The notes beneath the pieces are model-generated. The model was given only the letters and a program-made list of their open reading frames with translations. It ran no database searches and was not told the DNA's origin. The translations under genes and the position numbers were made by a program. Positions 18,386 to 26,707 of a stretch of 64,000 nucleotides of DNA are shown here, one piece after another (the first letter of the stretch is position 1; every line of letters starts with the position of its first letter). The DNA comes from Bradyrhizobium macuxiense (GTDB taxonomy: Bacteria; Pseudomonadota; Alphaproteobacteria; Rhizobiales; Xanthobacteraceae), in NCBI RefSeq assembly GCF_007993935.1, contig NZ_VITY01000002.1, forward strand, positions 62,001-126,000, in the 5' to 3' direction.

Positions 18386-18470
18386 ACCTCCCGCCAAGTG
18401 CTTGCGACGATACGCCACAACAATTGCGACACTGGGTCACAAGAAGACCAGGCGCGCTCGGGAGGATTTG

Positions 18471-19790
18471 ATGGTTTCCAGCAATACTGCCGCAACACAA
18501 GCCCAACCTTCGTTCAGCGGCTTCCGCTGGCTGCAGCTCGTCATGGGCATCGTCTGCATGGCGATGATCGCCAACCTGCAATACGGCTGGACGCTGTTCG
18601 TCGATCCGATCGACGGCGCGCATCACTGGGGCCGCGCGGCAATCCAGTTCGCCTTCACGATCTTCGTGGTGACCGAGACCTGGCTGGTGCCGGTCGAGGC
18701 CTGGTTCGTCGACAAATACGGCCCGCGGATCGTCATCATGTTCGGCGGCGTGATGATCATGCTGTCCTGGGTGCTGAACTCCTACGCGGATTCACTCACC
18801 ATGCTGTATGCCGCGGCCGTCATCGGCGGCATCGGCGCCGGCTCGGTCTACGGCACCTGTGTCGGCAATGCGCTGAAATGGTTTCCCGATCGCCGCGGCC
18901 TCGCCGCCGGTGCCACCGCGGCAGGCTTCGGCGCTGGCGCGGCGCTGACCGTGGTGCCGATCGCCAACATGATCGCCTCGAGCGGTTACCAGACCGCGTT
19001 CTTCGATTTCGGCATCGGTCAAGGCCTGATCGTGTTCCTGCTCGCCTTCTTCATCCAGAAGCCCGCGGTCTCGATCCCGCCGAAGAAGAAGCAGCTCAAC
19101 CTGCCGCAGACCAAGATCGACTTCACGCCGCCGCAGGTGCTGCGCAGCCCGATCTTCTGGGTGATGTATCTGGTGTTCGTGATGGTCGCCTCCGGCGGCC
19201 TGATGGCGGCGGCGCAGATCGCGCCGATCGCCCACGACTACAAGATCGCCACGACGCCGGTCTCGCTCGCCGGCTTCCAGATGGCCGCGCTGACCTTCGC
19301 GATCTCGCTCGACCGCATCTTCGACGGTTTCGGACGGCCGTTCTTCGGCTGGGTCTCCGACAATATCGGCCGTGAGCACACCATGTTCATCGCGTTCGGC
19401 ACCGGCGCGCTGATGCTGCTGACGCTGTCGACCTGGGGTCATAACCCGCTGGTGTTCGTGCTGGCCACCGCGGTTTATTTCGGCGTGTTCGGCGAGATCT
19501 ACTCGCTGTTCCCGGCGACCTGCGGCGACACCTTCGGCTCGAAATTCGCGACCACCAACAACGGCATGCTCTACACCGCGAAAGGCACCGCAGCGCTCCT
19601 GGTGCCGGCCGCCAGCATCGTTGCCGCCAGCTATGGCTGGCAGGCGGTGTTCGTGATCGCGGTCGCCCTCAACGCCACCGCGGCGCTGATGGCGCTGCTC
19701 GTGATCAAGCCGATGCGCCGCGCGTTCATCAACGGCAACGAGGCAGCTGCGGCCGCAGCCGAGACCGCGACCAACGCCAAGACGGCCTGA
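18471..19790 (+). CDS. oxlT: Second MFS transporter, oxalate/formate antiporter (OxlT) family
   Basis: This 439-residue paralogue of the preceding transporter shares the GSVYGTCVGNALKWFPD signature, DKYGPR motif, the TM11 lysine (Lys371, YTAKGTAALL) and 12 predicted helices. The C-terminal tail is alanine-rich. GGAGGA lies 4 nt before the ATG at 18471; an open frame runs far upstream through the previous gene in another frame, so the start rests on this site and on homology. It has its own operator and terminator. Two copies may differ in affinity or substrate (for example formate versus oxalate); sequence alone does not say. Confidence 0.87.
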   Translation: MVSSNTAATQAQPSFSGFRWLQLVMGIVCMAMIANLQYGWTLFVDPIDGAHHWGRAAIQFAFTIFVVTETWLVPVEAWFVDKYGPRIVIMFGGVMIMLSWVLNSYADSLTMLYAAAVIGGIGAGSVYGTCVGNALKWFPDRRGLAAGATAAGFGAGAALTVVPIANMIASSGYQTAFFDFGIGQGLIVFLLAFFIQKPAVSIPPKKKQLNLPQTKIDFTPPQVLRSPIFWVMYLVFVMVASGGLMAAAQIAPIAHDYKIATTPVSLAGFQMAALTFAISLDRIFDGFGRPFFGWVSDNIGREHTMFIAFGTGALMLLTLSTWGHNPLVFVLATAVYFGVFGEIYSLFPATCGDTFGSKFATTNNGMLYTAKGTAALLVPAASIVAASYGWQAVFVIAVALNATAALMALLVIKPMRRAFINGNEAAAAAAETATNAKTA

Positions 19791-19828
19791 GATGCCGGCC
19801 TAGCGAAGACAGCCTGAGATGCCGACCT
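19779..19828 (+). repeat. Tandem 23-bp duplication across the stop of the second OxlT-type gene
   Basis: Bases 19779-19801 are repeated at 19806-19828 with two differences. The first copy contains the gene's stop codon. It looks like a recent local duplication in the 3' end and has no evident function. Confidence 0.7.
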
Positions 19829-19870
19829 GATTTGACTGGCGGATTTCGGGATTTCCCGTTGAACTGATGG

Positions 19871-19898
19871 AGGCGCACTTCGGTGCGCCTCTTTCGTT
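19871..19898 (+). terminator. Terminator after the second OxlT-type gene
   Basis: AGGCGCAC-TTCG-GTGCGCCT is a perfect 8-bp stem with a stable UUCG loop, followed by CTTTCGTTT, 80 nt after the stop codon. Confidence 0.85.
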
Positions 19899-19908
19899 TG
19901 GCGGGCTT

Positions 19909-19925
19909 AGGAATACCAGATGCCA
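19909..19925. promoter_or_regulatory. Weak extra operator-like site before the CBS gene
   Basis: AGGAAT-ACCAG-ATGCCA has one perfect half site and one with two mismatches. It lies 142 bp upstream of the perfect operator 6. It could be an auxiliary site or chance. Confidence 0.25.
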
Positions 19926-20050
19926 GAGATACCCAGAGCGGCGGATGACCCGCCTGCTCACCTCCAGTCACAATCGTCTGAAACGTCAGCTATTCTGCCT
20001 ATTTCAGCTGTTTCCTGGTGATAGATTTCTGCGACGGCGGCGTTGACAAT

Positions 20051-20067
20051 TGGTATTTTGTATACCA
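20051..20067. promoter_or_regulatory. Operator 6, TGGYAT-N5-ATRCCA, promoter of the CBS-domain gene
   Basis: TGGTAT-TTTGT-ATACCA is a perfect match lying inside the promoter: TTGACA at 20043-20048 and CAGAAT at 20066-20071 are 17 nt apart. A bound repressor would block polymerase. The ATG is 33 nt downstream. Confidence 0.75.
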
Positions 20068-20099
20068 GAATCCTATCAACAATAACCAAGGAGGTTGCC

Positions 20100-20534
20100 A
20101 TGCAAGTCGGAGATATCCTGCGCAAGAAGACCCCTCGCGTCGCCACGGTTCGCATGAACGAGACGGTGGCGATCGCCGCGCAATTGATGCGCGCCAGCAA
20201 TATCAGCGCGCTCGTGGTCAAGGATGTCGTTCGCACCGAGGGCAACACCGCCGTCGGCATGTTCACCGAGCGCGACGTGGTGCGCGCGATCGCCGAGCAC
20301 GGCGCGGCCGGCGCCAGCATGAAGGTCTCGCAACTGGTCTCGGTGCAGCAGCTGGTGTCGTGCACCTCGAGCGACACGCTCGAGCACATCCGTCATCTGA
20401 TGACCAAGCACCACATTCGCCACGTGCCTGTGATCGACAATTACAGCCTGATCGGCGTCGTCAGCATGCGCGACATCGCGGCCGCGTTCGACGAGGAGAC
20501 CGCCGCGTCGAAGAAGGACGCTGTGCCGGCGTAA
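20100..20534 (+). CDS. CBS-domain pair protein in the oxalate regulon
   Basis: This 144-residue cytoplasmic protein is two CBS domains and little else (about 8-65 and 75-132). Such pairs fold together and bind adenosine nucleotides or related ligands. The segments GMFTERDVVRAI and VIDNYSLIGVVSMRDI close the two repeats. The start is ATG 20100 with AAGGAGG 5 nt upstream; an in-frame codon 57 nt earlier overlaps the promoter and operator and is rejected. The gene is monocistronic, with operator 6 in its promoter. An energy- or CoA-sensing role in oxalate metabolism is possible but not shown. Confidence 0.85.
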   Translation: MQVGDILRKKTPRVATVRMNETVAIAAQLMRASNISALVVKDVVRTEGNTAVGMFTERDVVRAIAEHGAAGASMKVSQLVSVQQLVSCTSSDTLEHIRHLMTKHHIRHVPVIDNYSLIGVVSMRDIAAAFDEETAASKKDAVPA

Positions 20535-20544
20535 CGCCAACCAC

Positions 20545-20629
20545 CGTCATTGCGAGGAGCGGCAGCGACGAAGCAATCCATCGCTCCGCAAGTGGCGAAA
20601 TGGATTGCTTCGCTTCGCTCGCAATGACG
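20545..20629. repeat. Palindromic dispersed repeat, family A, copy 1
   Basis: The ends CGTCATTGCGAG and CTCGCAATGACG are inverted, and AAGCAATCCAT / ATGGATTGCTT form an inner pair. A second copy is at 22017-22103. Such elements are typical of Bradyrhizobium intergenic DNA. The rest of the gap up to 20851 holds nothing I can name. Confidence 0.85.
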
Positions 20630-20665
20630 CGGATGAAACAGTGCGCTCCGGGTCCGCGCTCCTGA

Positions 20666-21847
<1,182 letters not shown>

Positions 21848-21863
21848 GTCTCAAGAAGTGATC

Positions 21864-21993
21864 CGTCACCCTGAGGAGCGCGAAGCGCGTCTCGAAGGGT
21901 CGACGGCCACCAGCCGGGCCGTTCATCCTTCGAGGCTCGCTCCGCTCGCACGTCCGGCGACAAAAGGCGGAGCCTTTGCGCGGGGATGACGGG
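21864..21993. repeat. Palindromic dispersed repeat, family B, copy 1
   Basis: It starts CGTCACCCTGAGGAGCGCG and contains CGCGTCTCGAAGGGTCGACG; the far end carries CCTTCGAGGC and GATGACGGG in inverse orientation. Copy 2 is at 41544-41650 and shares the first half almost exactly. Confidence 0.8.
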
Positions 21994-22016
21994 GATAATG
22001 CGCATCGCCTTATCCA

Positions 22017-22103
22017 CGTCATTGCGAGCGAAGCGAAGCAATCCATCGGGCGGCATACGCGGAAGCATGGATTGCTTGGTCGCTATCGCTCCTCGCAATG
22101 ACG
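22017..22103. repeat. Palindromic dispersed repeat, family A, copy 2
   Basis: CGTCATTGCGAGCGAAGCG and AAGCAATCCAT are matched by ATGGATTGCTT and CTCGCAATGACG at the far end, as in copy 1. Only 23 bases separate it from the family B element, so two repeat types sit side by side in this 333-base gap. Confidence 0.85.
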
Positions 22104-22180
22104 GGGTGAACGGATTCACAGCCTCGCAGGATCACGGTACACATACTGCCGAGTTAAGCCACTCAAACGAGAACAAGCCC

Positions 22181-23149
22181 ATGAAAGCTTACGTATACGG
22201 CGCCAACGGCCCTGAAATCACCGACGTCGCAAAGCCCATCCCGAAGGGCACCCAGGTGCTGGTCAAGGTTCACGCCTGCGGGCTGAACCGCGCCGATCTC
22301 GGCATGACCAAGGGCCACGCACACGGCGCAGCCGGCGGCATCGGCACCGTGCTCGGCATGGAATGGGCCGGCGAGGTTGCCGAGCTCGGTCCCGACGCCA
22401 AAGGCGTCAAGGTCGGCGACAAGATCATGGGCTCGGGCGGCGCGGCGTTCGCCGAGTACACGCTCGCCGATCATGGCAGGCTGTTTCGCAGCTCCTCGAA
22501 CATGAATTTCGACGAGGCCGCCACCCTGCCCGTCGCGCTCACCACCATGCACAACGCCGTCGTCACGTCAGGCGCGTTGCAGCCCGGCCAGACCGTGCTG
22601 ATCCAGGGCGCGAGCTCCGGCGTCGGCCTGATGGCAATGCAGATCGCAAAGCTGAAAGGCGCCAAGCTCGTCGTGGGCTCCTCGACCGACGCGATGCGCC
22701 GCGGCCGCTTGACGGAATTCGGCGCCGATCTTGCGGTGGATTCCAAGGATCCCGCCTGGGTCGATCAGGTGTTGCAAGCGACCAATGGCGAAGGCGTCGA
22801 TCTGATCGTCGACCAGGTCTCCGGATCGGTCGCCAACCAGAATCTCAAAGCGACCAAGGTCAACGGCCGCATCGTCAATGTCGGCCGGCTCGGCGGCACC
22901 CACGGCGACTTCAACTTCGACCTGCACGCGGCGCGCCGCATCCAGTATATCGGCGTCACCTTCCGCACCCGCACGATCGAGGAGATCCGCGAGATCTTCG
23001 AGGCGGTGCGCAAGGACATCTGGCCCGCCGTCGAGGCGCGCAAGCTGCAGCTGCCGATCGACCAGGTCTACAAATTCGCCGACATCGGCAAGGCCTTCGA
23101 GCACATGGAAGCCAACAAGCACCTCGGCAAGATCGTGGTGACGCTGTAG
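22181..23149 (+). CDS. Zinc-independent quinone oxidoreductase (MDR superfamily)
   Basis: This 322-residue NADPH-dependent oxidoreductase of the medium-chain dehydrogenase/reductase superfamily lacks the structural zinc cysteines, as in quinone reductases. The GroES-like half (about 1-120) includes GLNRADLGMTKG and GMEWAGEV; the Rossmann half has QGASSGVGLMAMQIAKLKGA (about 143-162). ATG 22181 is chosen by homology; the ribosome site is weak. A decayed copy of its last 170 bases lies 2 kb downstream at 25052-25227. Confidence 0.9.
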   Translation: MKAYVYGANGPEITDVAKPIPKGTQVLVKVHACGLNRADLGMTKGHAHGAAGGIGTVLGMEWAGEVAELGPDAKGVKVGDKIMGSGGAAFAEYTLADHGRLFRSSSNMNFDEAATLPVALTTMHNAVVTSGALQPGQTVLIQGASSGVGLMAMQIAKLKGAKLVVGSSTDAMRRGRLTEFGADLAVDSKDPAWVDQVLQATNGEGVDLIVDQVSGSVANQNLKATKVNGRIVNVGRLGGTHGDFNFDLHAARRIQYIGVTFRTRTIEEIREIFEAVRKDIWPAVEARKLQLPIDQVYKFADIGKAFEHMEANKHLGKIVVTL

Positions 23150-23273
23150 CGGGGTGCGCAGCGCGGAGCGTATCCGCCATCTTCTACCGGATGCACGGCG
23201 GATGACGCCGGAGCCTGTCATCGGGCCGCGCTTCGCGCGAACCCGGTGGGCCAATCCGCCCTCCGAGCCGGCG

Positions 23274-23287
23274 TTAACGACGATTAA
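23274..23287 (+). promoter_or_regulatory. TTAACGA direct repeat upstream of the L,D-transpeptidase gene
   Basis: TTAA-N6-TTAA occurs within GTTAACGACGATTAACGAC, two tandem copies of TTAACGAC. It resembles a CtrA site but with six bases between the halves where CtrA has seven. It is about 90 nt upstream of the gene start. Confidence 0.25.
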
Positions 23288-23372
23288 CGACTTCCCGCCT
23301 GAGCGAAATCGCTTGGCAGTTTGTTAGAATTTGCTGGGTAACTCGTCCAGACGAAGCGGTCTGGGGAAAGAT

Positions 23373-24197
23373 ATGGCAAAGCGGGCAAAGCGTGCGAAGA
23401 CGGAGACGCTCGCGCTACCGGTGGCCGGAAGAGTTGCAATCGGCGCCATGGCCGCTGCCGCATTGGGGTACGGTTTGCTGTCTCGCCCGGCGAGCATTCA
23501 ACCGACAAAAAAATCGACCGCGCATCAAGTCCTCGCGCTGTCAACTCCAGCTCCAGCCCGCACACCAACTCCGGTTCACATACCAGTGCCAGTTCCGGCT
23601 CCGGTCTCGGCTCCTATCGCGCCCCCGTCGCCTCGGATCGAAACACCAAAAGCCGCTGTCGCCCCCGGAAGACTTGATCGGCAGGTGGTTGACTACGTCA
23701 GCCGCCAGACGCCGGGCACCGTCGTCATCGATACCGAAAACACATTCCTCTATCTCGTTCTGAACGACGGGCAAGCGATGCGCTACGGCATCGGTGTCGG
23801 CCGCGAAGGCTTCACATGGTCCGGTGAACAGACCGTGGCCCGCAAAACAGCATGGCCGGATTGGCGCCCGCCTTCGGAGATGATTTCGCGTCAGCCTTAT
23901 CTGCCGCGGTTCATGGCGGGCGGTCCCGGAAATCCGCTTGGCGCTCGGGCGATGTATCTGGGCGAGACCGAATATAGAATTCACGGCACCAACAAACCCG
24001 ATACGATCGGGAAGCGGGTCTCATCCGGCTGCATCCGGCTGACCAATGACGACGTCACGGATCTTTATGAGCGGGTGAAAATCGGAGCCAAAGTGATCGT
24101 GCTTCCAGCAACATCAGCCCATCGATCATCCCCGGGAACGCCACCCGACGCCGCCTTCCAAACACCGGACCAGGCATCGCCGTCGCAACGGTCGTGA
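23373..24197 (+). CDS. L,D-transpeptidase (YkuD domain)
   Basis: This 274-residue envelope enzyme forms 3-3 peptidoglycan cross-links or attaches proteins to peptidoglycan. A basic start and hydrophobic segment (about 17-37) anchor or export it. A proline/alanine-rich linker (about 50-95) follows, then the YkuD domain (about 110-245). The catalytic motif HGTNKP...SSGCIRL supplies the histidine and nucleophilic cysteine. ATG 23373 is preceded by GGGGAAAG; the in-frame codon 42 nt upstream has none. An RlpA-like gene lies convergent downstream, another cell-wall function. Confidence 0.92.
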   Translation: MAKRAKRAKTETLALPVAGRVAIGAMAAAALGYGLLSRPASIQPTKKSTAHQVLALSTPAPARTPTPVHIPVPVPAPVSAPIAPPSPRIETPKAAVAPGRLDRQVVDYVSRQTPGTVVIDTENTFLYLVLNDGQAMRYGIGVGREGFTWSGEQTVARKTAWPDWRPPSEMISRQPYLPRFMAGGPGNPLGARAMYLGETEYRIHGTNKPDTIGKRVSSGCIRLTNDDVTDLYERVKIGAKVIVLPATSAHRSSPGTPPDAAFQTPDQASPSQRS

Positions 24198-24323
24198 TCG
24201 ACTTGGTTGCATCACGGAGAAGCGCGCGGCGCGCGCGTACTTGTGAGCCGGCCGGAAGAAGAGCCGCATGTGAAGCCCAACACCGGGACCAGCGATGCCG
24301 TGCCGTCTTTTCGCGCGCGATGT

Positions 24324-24815
24324 TCAGCTCACCGGTCCGGGACTCCAATAATCCCCGGCAAGCGGGCTGACTTTTACATCATTGATGACCCCGAGCTGCA
24401 GGCTGGGATCGAAATAGCTCATCGTCCGCTCATTGAGGTCAATGATGCGGCCAGGCCTGAGTGGCCCCACATCGTTGATCTTGACGATGACCTTCTTGCC
24501 TGCCGCCTCGACCAGGGCATATTTCGGCCTTGCGCCGAATTCGACCCCGCCAAACTTTCGACGCAGACTTGTCTTGATGGCGGCCGCCCAGGCCGAGCGA
24601 TCATAGCGCTCGCCGGAAGCAGTGCTCGGACCGCCTTCCTCCTTGCCGGGCTTGAACGGATTGTACATGGATGCCGCGCCAACGATCGTATCCCCACAAG
24701 CAGCATTGACGACATCGCTTGAATGAACCGCACCGATTTCACTTCCAGCAGCTCGGCCAAAAATGGTGAGCGCAACTACGGCGCCGCAAACTGCGGCGCT
24801 CGAGCCGAACAGCAT
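24324..24815 (-). CDS. RlpA-like double-psi beta-barrel exported protein
   Basis: The 163-residue product has a signal-like start (MLFGSSAAVCGAVVALTIFG) and a double-psi beta-barrel domain (about 45-145) with the RlpA features GAASMYNP...STASGERYD and KINDVGPLRPGRIIDLN. RlpA proteins bind or cut denuded glycan strands at the division septum. No SPOR domain is present, so it is shorter than classical RlpA. Of two adjacent ATG codons the second (24815) has better spacing from AAGGAG. It is convergent with the L,D-transpeptidase gene. Confidence 0.82.
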   Translation of the reverse strand: MLFGSSAAVCGAVVALTIFGRAAGSEIGAVHSSDVVNAACGDTIVGAASMYNPFKPGKEEGGPSTASGERYDRSAWAAAIKTSLRRKFGGVEFGARPKYALVEAAGKKVIVKINDVGPLRPGRIIDLNERTMSYFDPSLQLGVINDVKVSPLAGDYWSPGPVS

Positions 24816-25051
24816 CATAACTCCTTGACTGATTTTTCTCGCGTTCGGTTCCCGATTCCGCAGAACATGGCGAGTGACCGTGGAGGTGTTAACTCGAGGC
24901 CAGTTCTTTGCGGATTCGTGCCAATTCCGGCGACGGAACCATTGTGGGAACCGCAGCGGTCCCACACAGTATTTTAGTTGCCGCCGACTAAGACAGAGAT
25001 TGCGTCAGCAGCATGACTGAACAGAACGTTTTCGGGGCGCGTGAACAGTGT

Positions 25052-25227
25052 GGCGACGTCACATTCCGCACCCGCTCGATTACGGAGATCTGCGAGATCT
25101 TCGACGAGTGCGCAAGGACATCTGGCCCGCGCCTGAAGCGCGCAAGCTGCAGCTGCCAATCAAGCAGGTCGACAGATTCGCCGACATCGCAAGGCGCTCG
25201 ATGATCGTGGCGACGTGGGGGCCGTAG
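25052..25227 (+). pseudogene. Decayed 3' fragment of a quinone oxidoreductase copy
   Basis: This stretch aligns with the last 190 bases of the gene at 22181-23149. Blocks such as TTCCGCACCCGC, GAGATCTTCGA, GCGCAAGGACATCTGGCCCG and CGCAAGCTGCAGCTGCC match, with small deletions that break the frame and a loss before GATCGTGG. The 5' four-fifths of the gene are missing. It is the remains of a duplication and is not expressed as a full enzyme. Confidence 0.8.
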
Positions 25228-25308
25228 GATGGGTAGAGCGCAGCGAAACCCATCATCTCACCGCACGGCTCGCAAGCGATGGGTTTCGCTTCGCTCTATC
25301 CATCCTAC
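25224..25308. repeat. Palindromic dispersed repeat, family C
   Basis: GTAGGATGGGTAGAGCGCAG...AAACCCATC is answered by GATGGGTTTCG...CTATCCATCCTAC, an 85-bp inverted element starting exactly where the decayed oxidoreductase fragment ends. It is a common intergenic repeat type in rhizobia. Confidence 0.8.
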
Positions 25309-25363
25309 GGTGCTGCATCGAGGCGCTGTTGCCGGGGAGATTCGATGATCATCGCATCGACGG

Positions 25364-26290
25364 CTACCAGTCGTCGTAGAGCCACTCCCTTGGCGGCATC
25401 CGAGGCGGCCCTCTCGCGTAGGGCGGCTCATATGTTCGCTGGGGCTTGCGAGGGCTCGGAGCCGGCTGCGTTGGAGGCGGCTGCGTCGGAGGCGCCGACG
25501 CCTTCTGCTCGGAAACCTTCGCAAGCGCCCGCTTCAATTCCTCCTGGCTTGCCTTGAGCTGCTCGATGGCTTTGGAGCTCTCGCGCGCCGTTTGTTGCTG
25601 CTCCGCCTTGAGCTGCTCGATGTTTCGCTGCACGTTCGCGAGATCGCGCGCGATGGTTTGCAGCAGCTCGGTCCCATCCGGAGCCGCTGCAGGAGCCGGC
25701 GGCGCGGTGTCCGGCGTTGCTTTCGGCGCGGCGTCCTGCGTTGCGGCCGGCGGCGCGGGCGCCGGTTGCGGCGGCGCAGGCTCCGCCGCGGCAACTTGAA
25801 CGGCAGATGGAGCCCGCTGCGCCGGAAGCGGCGGATCATTCGGCGGCAATGATGGCGCCGAAGCGAGCTGCGGCACCCAGCGGGCGACAACCAGCTTGGC
25901 TCTCGCACCATAGGACGACTGCGAAGCCAGCACAGCGACGACGATACACGCCGCTATCGACAAGGCGGCAAGGGCCCGGAAAGCCGGCCTTCCGGACGAT
26001 GATTGCGCGCCAGGTCCGGACGAAGCAGGTCCGGTGGAAGCACCAGGACCGGATGAAGCGGCAGGTCCGGCCGAGGGCGGGACAGGTTCAGCCGACGCTG
26101 GCGACGGTGGCGACAGTGCCGACGGTGGGGGCGCAGCGTCGCGCTCCATCTTTGCAAGCCGCTCGCTCAAGCGCGTGAGCTCTTCATCCGCGCGGACGAT
26201 CTGCTTGTGGGCTTCCGCAAGCCGTTCATCGGCGCTCACAGCTGGGCCCGCGCCAGCTTCACCTGCATTCGGAGTGGGTGTGGAGTTCAT
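25364..26290 (-). CDS. Single-pass membrane protein, Pro/Ala-rich with coiled coil
   Basis: The 308-residue product has a short N-terminal helix rich in charged residues (about 18-55), a proline/serine-rich stretch, one membrane helix (about 107-125), then a long Pro/Ala region. A coiled-coil segment (about 215-265; ARDLANVQRNIEQLKAEQQQ) and a proline-rich end closing REWLYDDW follow. No enzymatic domain is seen. The architecture suggests a periplasmic structural or scaffold protein. ATG 26290 has AGAGGGA upstream. The flanks hold repeats on both sides, so it is transcribed alone. Confidence 0.75.
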   Translation of the reverse strand: MNSTPTPNAGEAGAGPAVSADERLAEAHKQIVRADEELTRLSERLAKMERDAAPPPSALSPPSPASAEPVPPSAGPAASSGPGASTGPASSGPGAQSSSGRPAFRALAALSIAACIVVAVLASQSSYGARAKLVVARWVPQLASAPSLPPNDPPLPAQRAPSAVQVAAAEPAPPQPAPAPPAATQDAAPKATPDTAPPAPAAAPDGTELLQTIARDLANVQRNIEQLKAEQQQTARESSKAIEQLKASQEELKRALAKVSEQKASAPPTQPPPTQPAPSPRKPQRTYEPPYARGPPRMPPREWLYDDW

Positions 26291-26480
26291 TGGCGTGTCC
26301 CTCTTCCGTCCAATGTCATCCAAGACTGCCGTCTCGGTATTCGTCAGGGTCGATCAGCGCCCAGCCTCCCGTTCAGTCTTGTCCAAGCTATGGCATGATA
26401 GCGTGCTTGACGTCTCGTGATAAGCGGGATCGCCTTCTTGCGGCGATGAGAATTGTTGCCATCGCGCGAGGACCATCGGT

Positions 26481-26602
26481 GTCGTCCTGGCGAAAGCCAG
26501 GACCCATTACCCCGATTGCCAGTTCTGACGCGATGCAGTGGCTACAGCTCAGTTCAACGACACGACCCTGTGGTTGTGGGTCCTGGCTTTCGCCAGGACG
26601 AC
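26481..26602. repeat. Palindromic dispersed repeat, family D
   Basis: GTCGTCCTGGCGAAAGCCAG...GACCCA is matched by TGGGTCCTGG...CGCCAGGACGAC at the other end, with perfect 26-bp arms around a 70-base centre. It occupies most of the 417-base gap before the CDF transporter gene; I see no gene in the rest. Confidence 0.85.
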
Positions 26603-26707
26603 AGCGTGATTTTGGCGCGAAGGTGCTCTTGCAAGTGAGTTGCGATTGCGCATGGCGAACGACGACTGACACTTGATGTTCACGGACTCCCTGCTACACC
26701 GCCGCCC

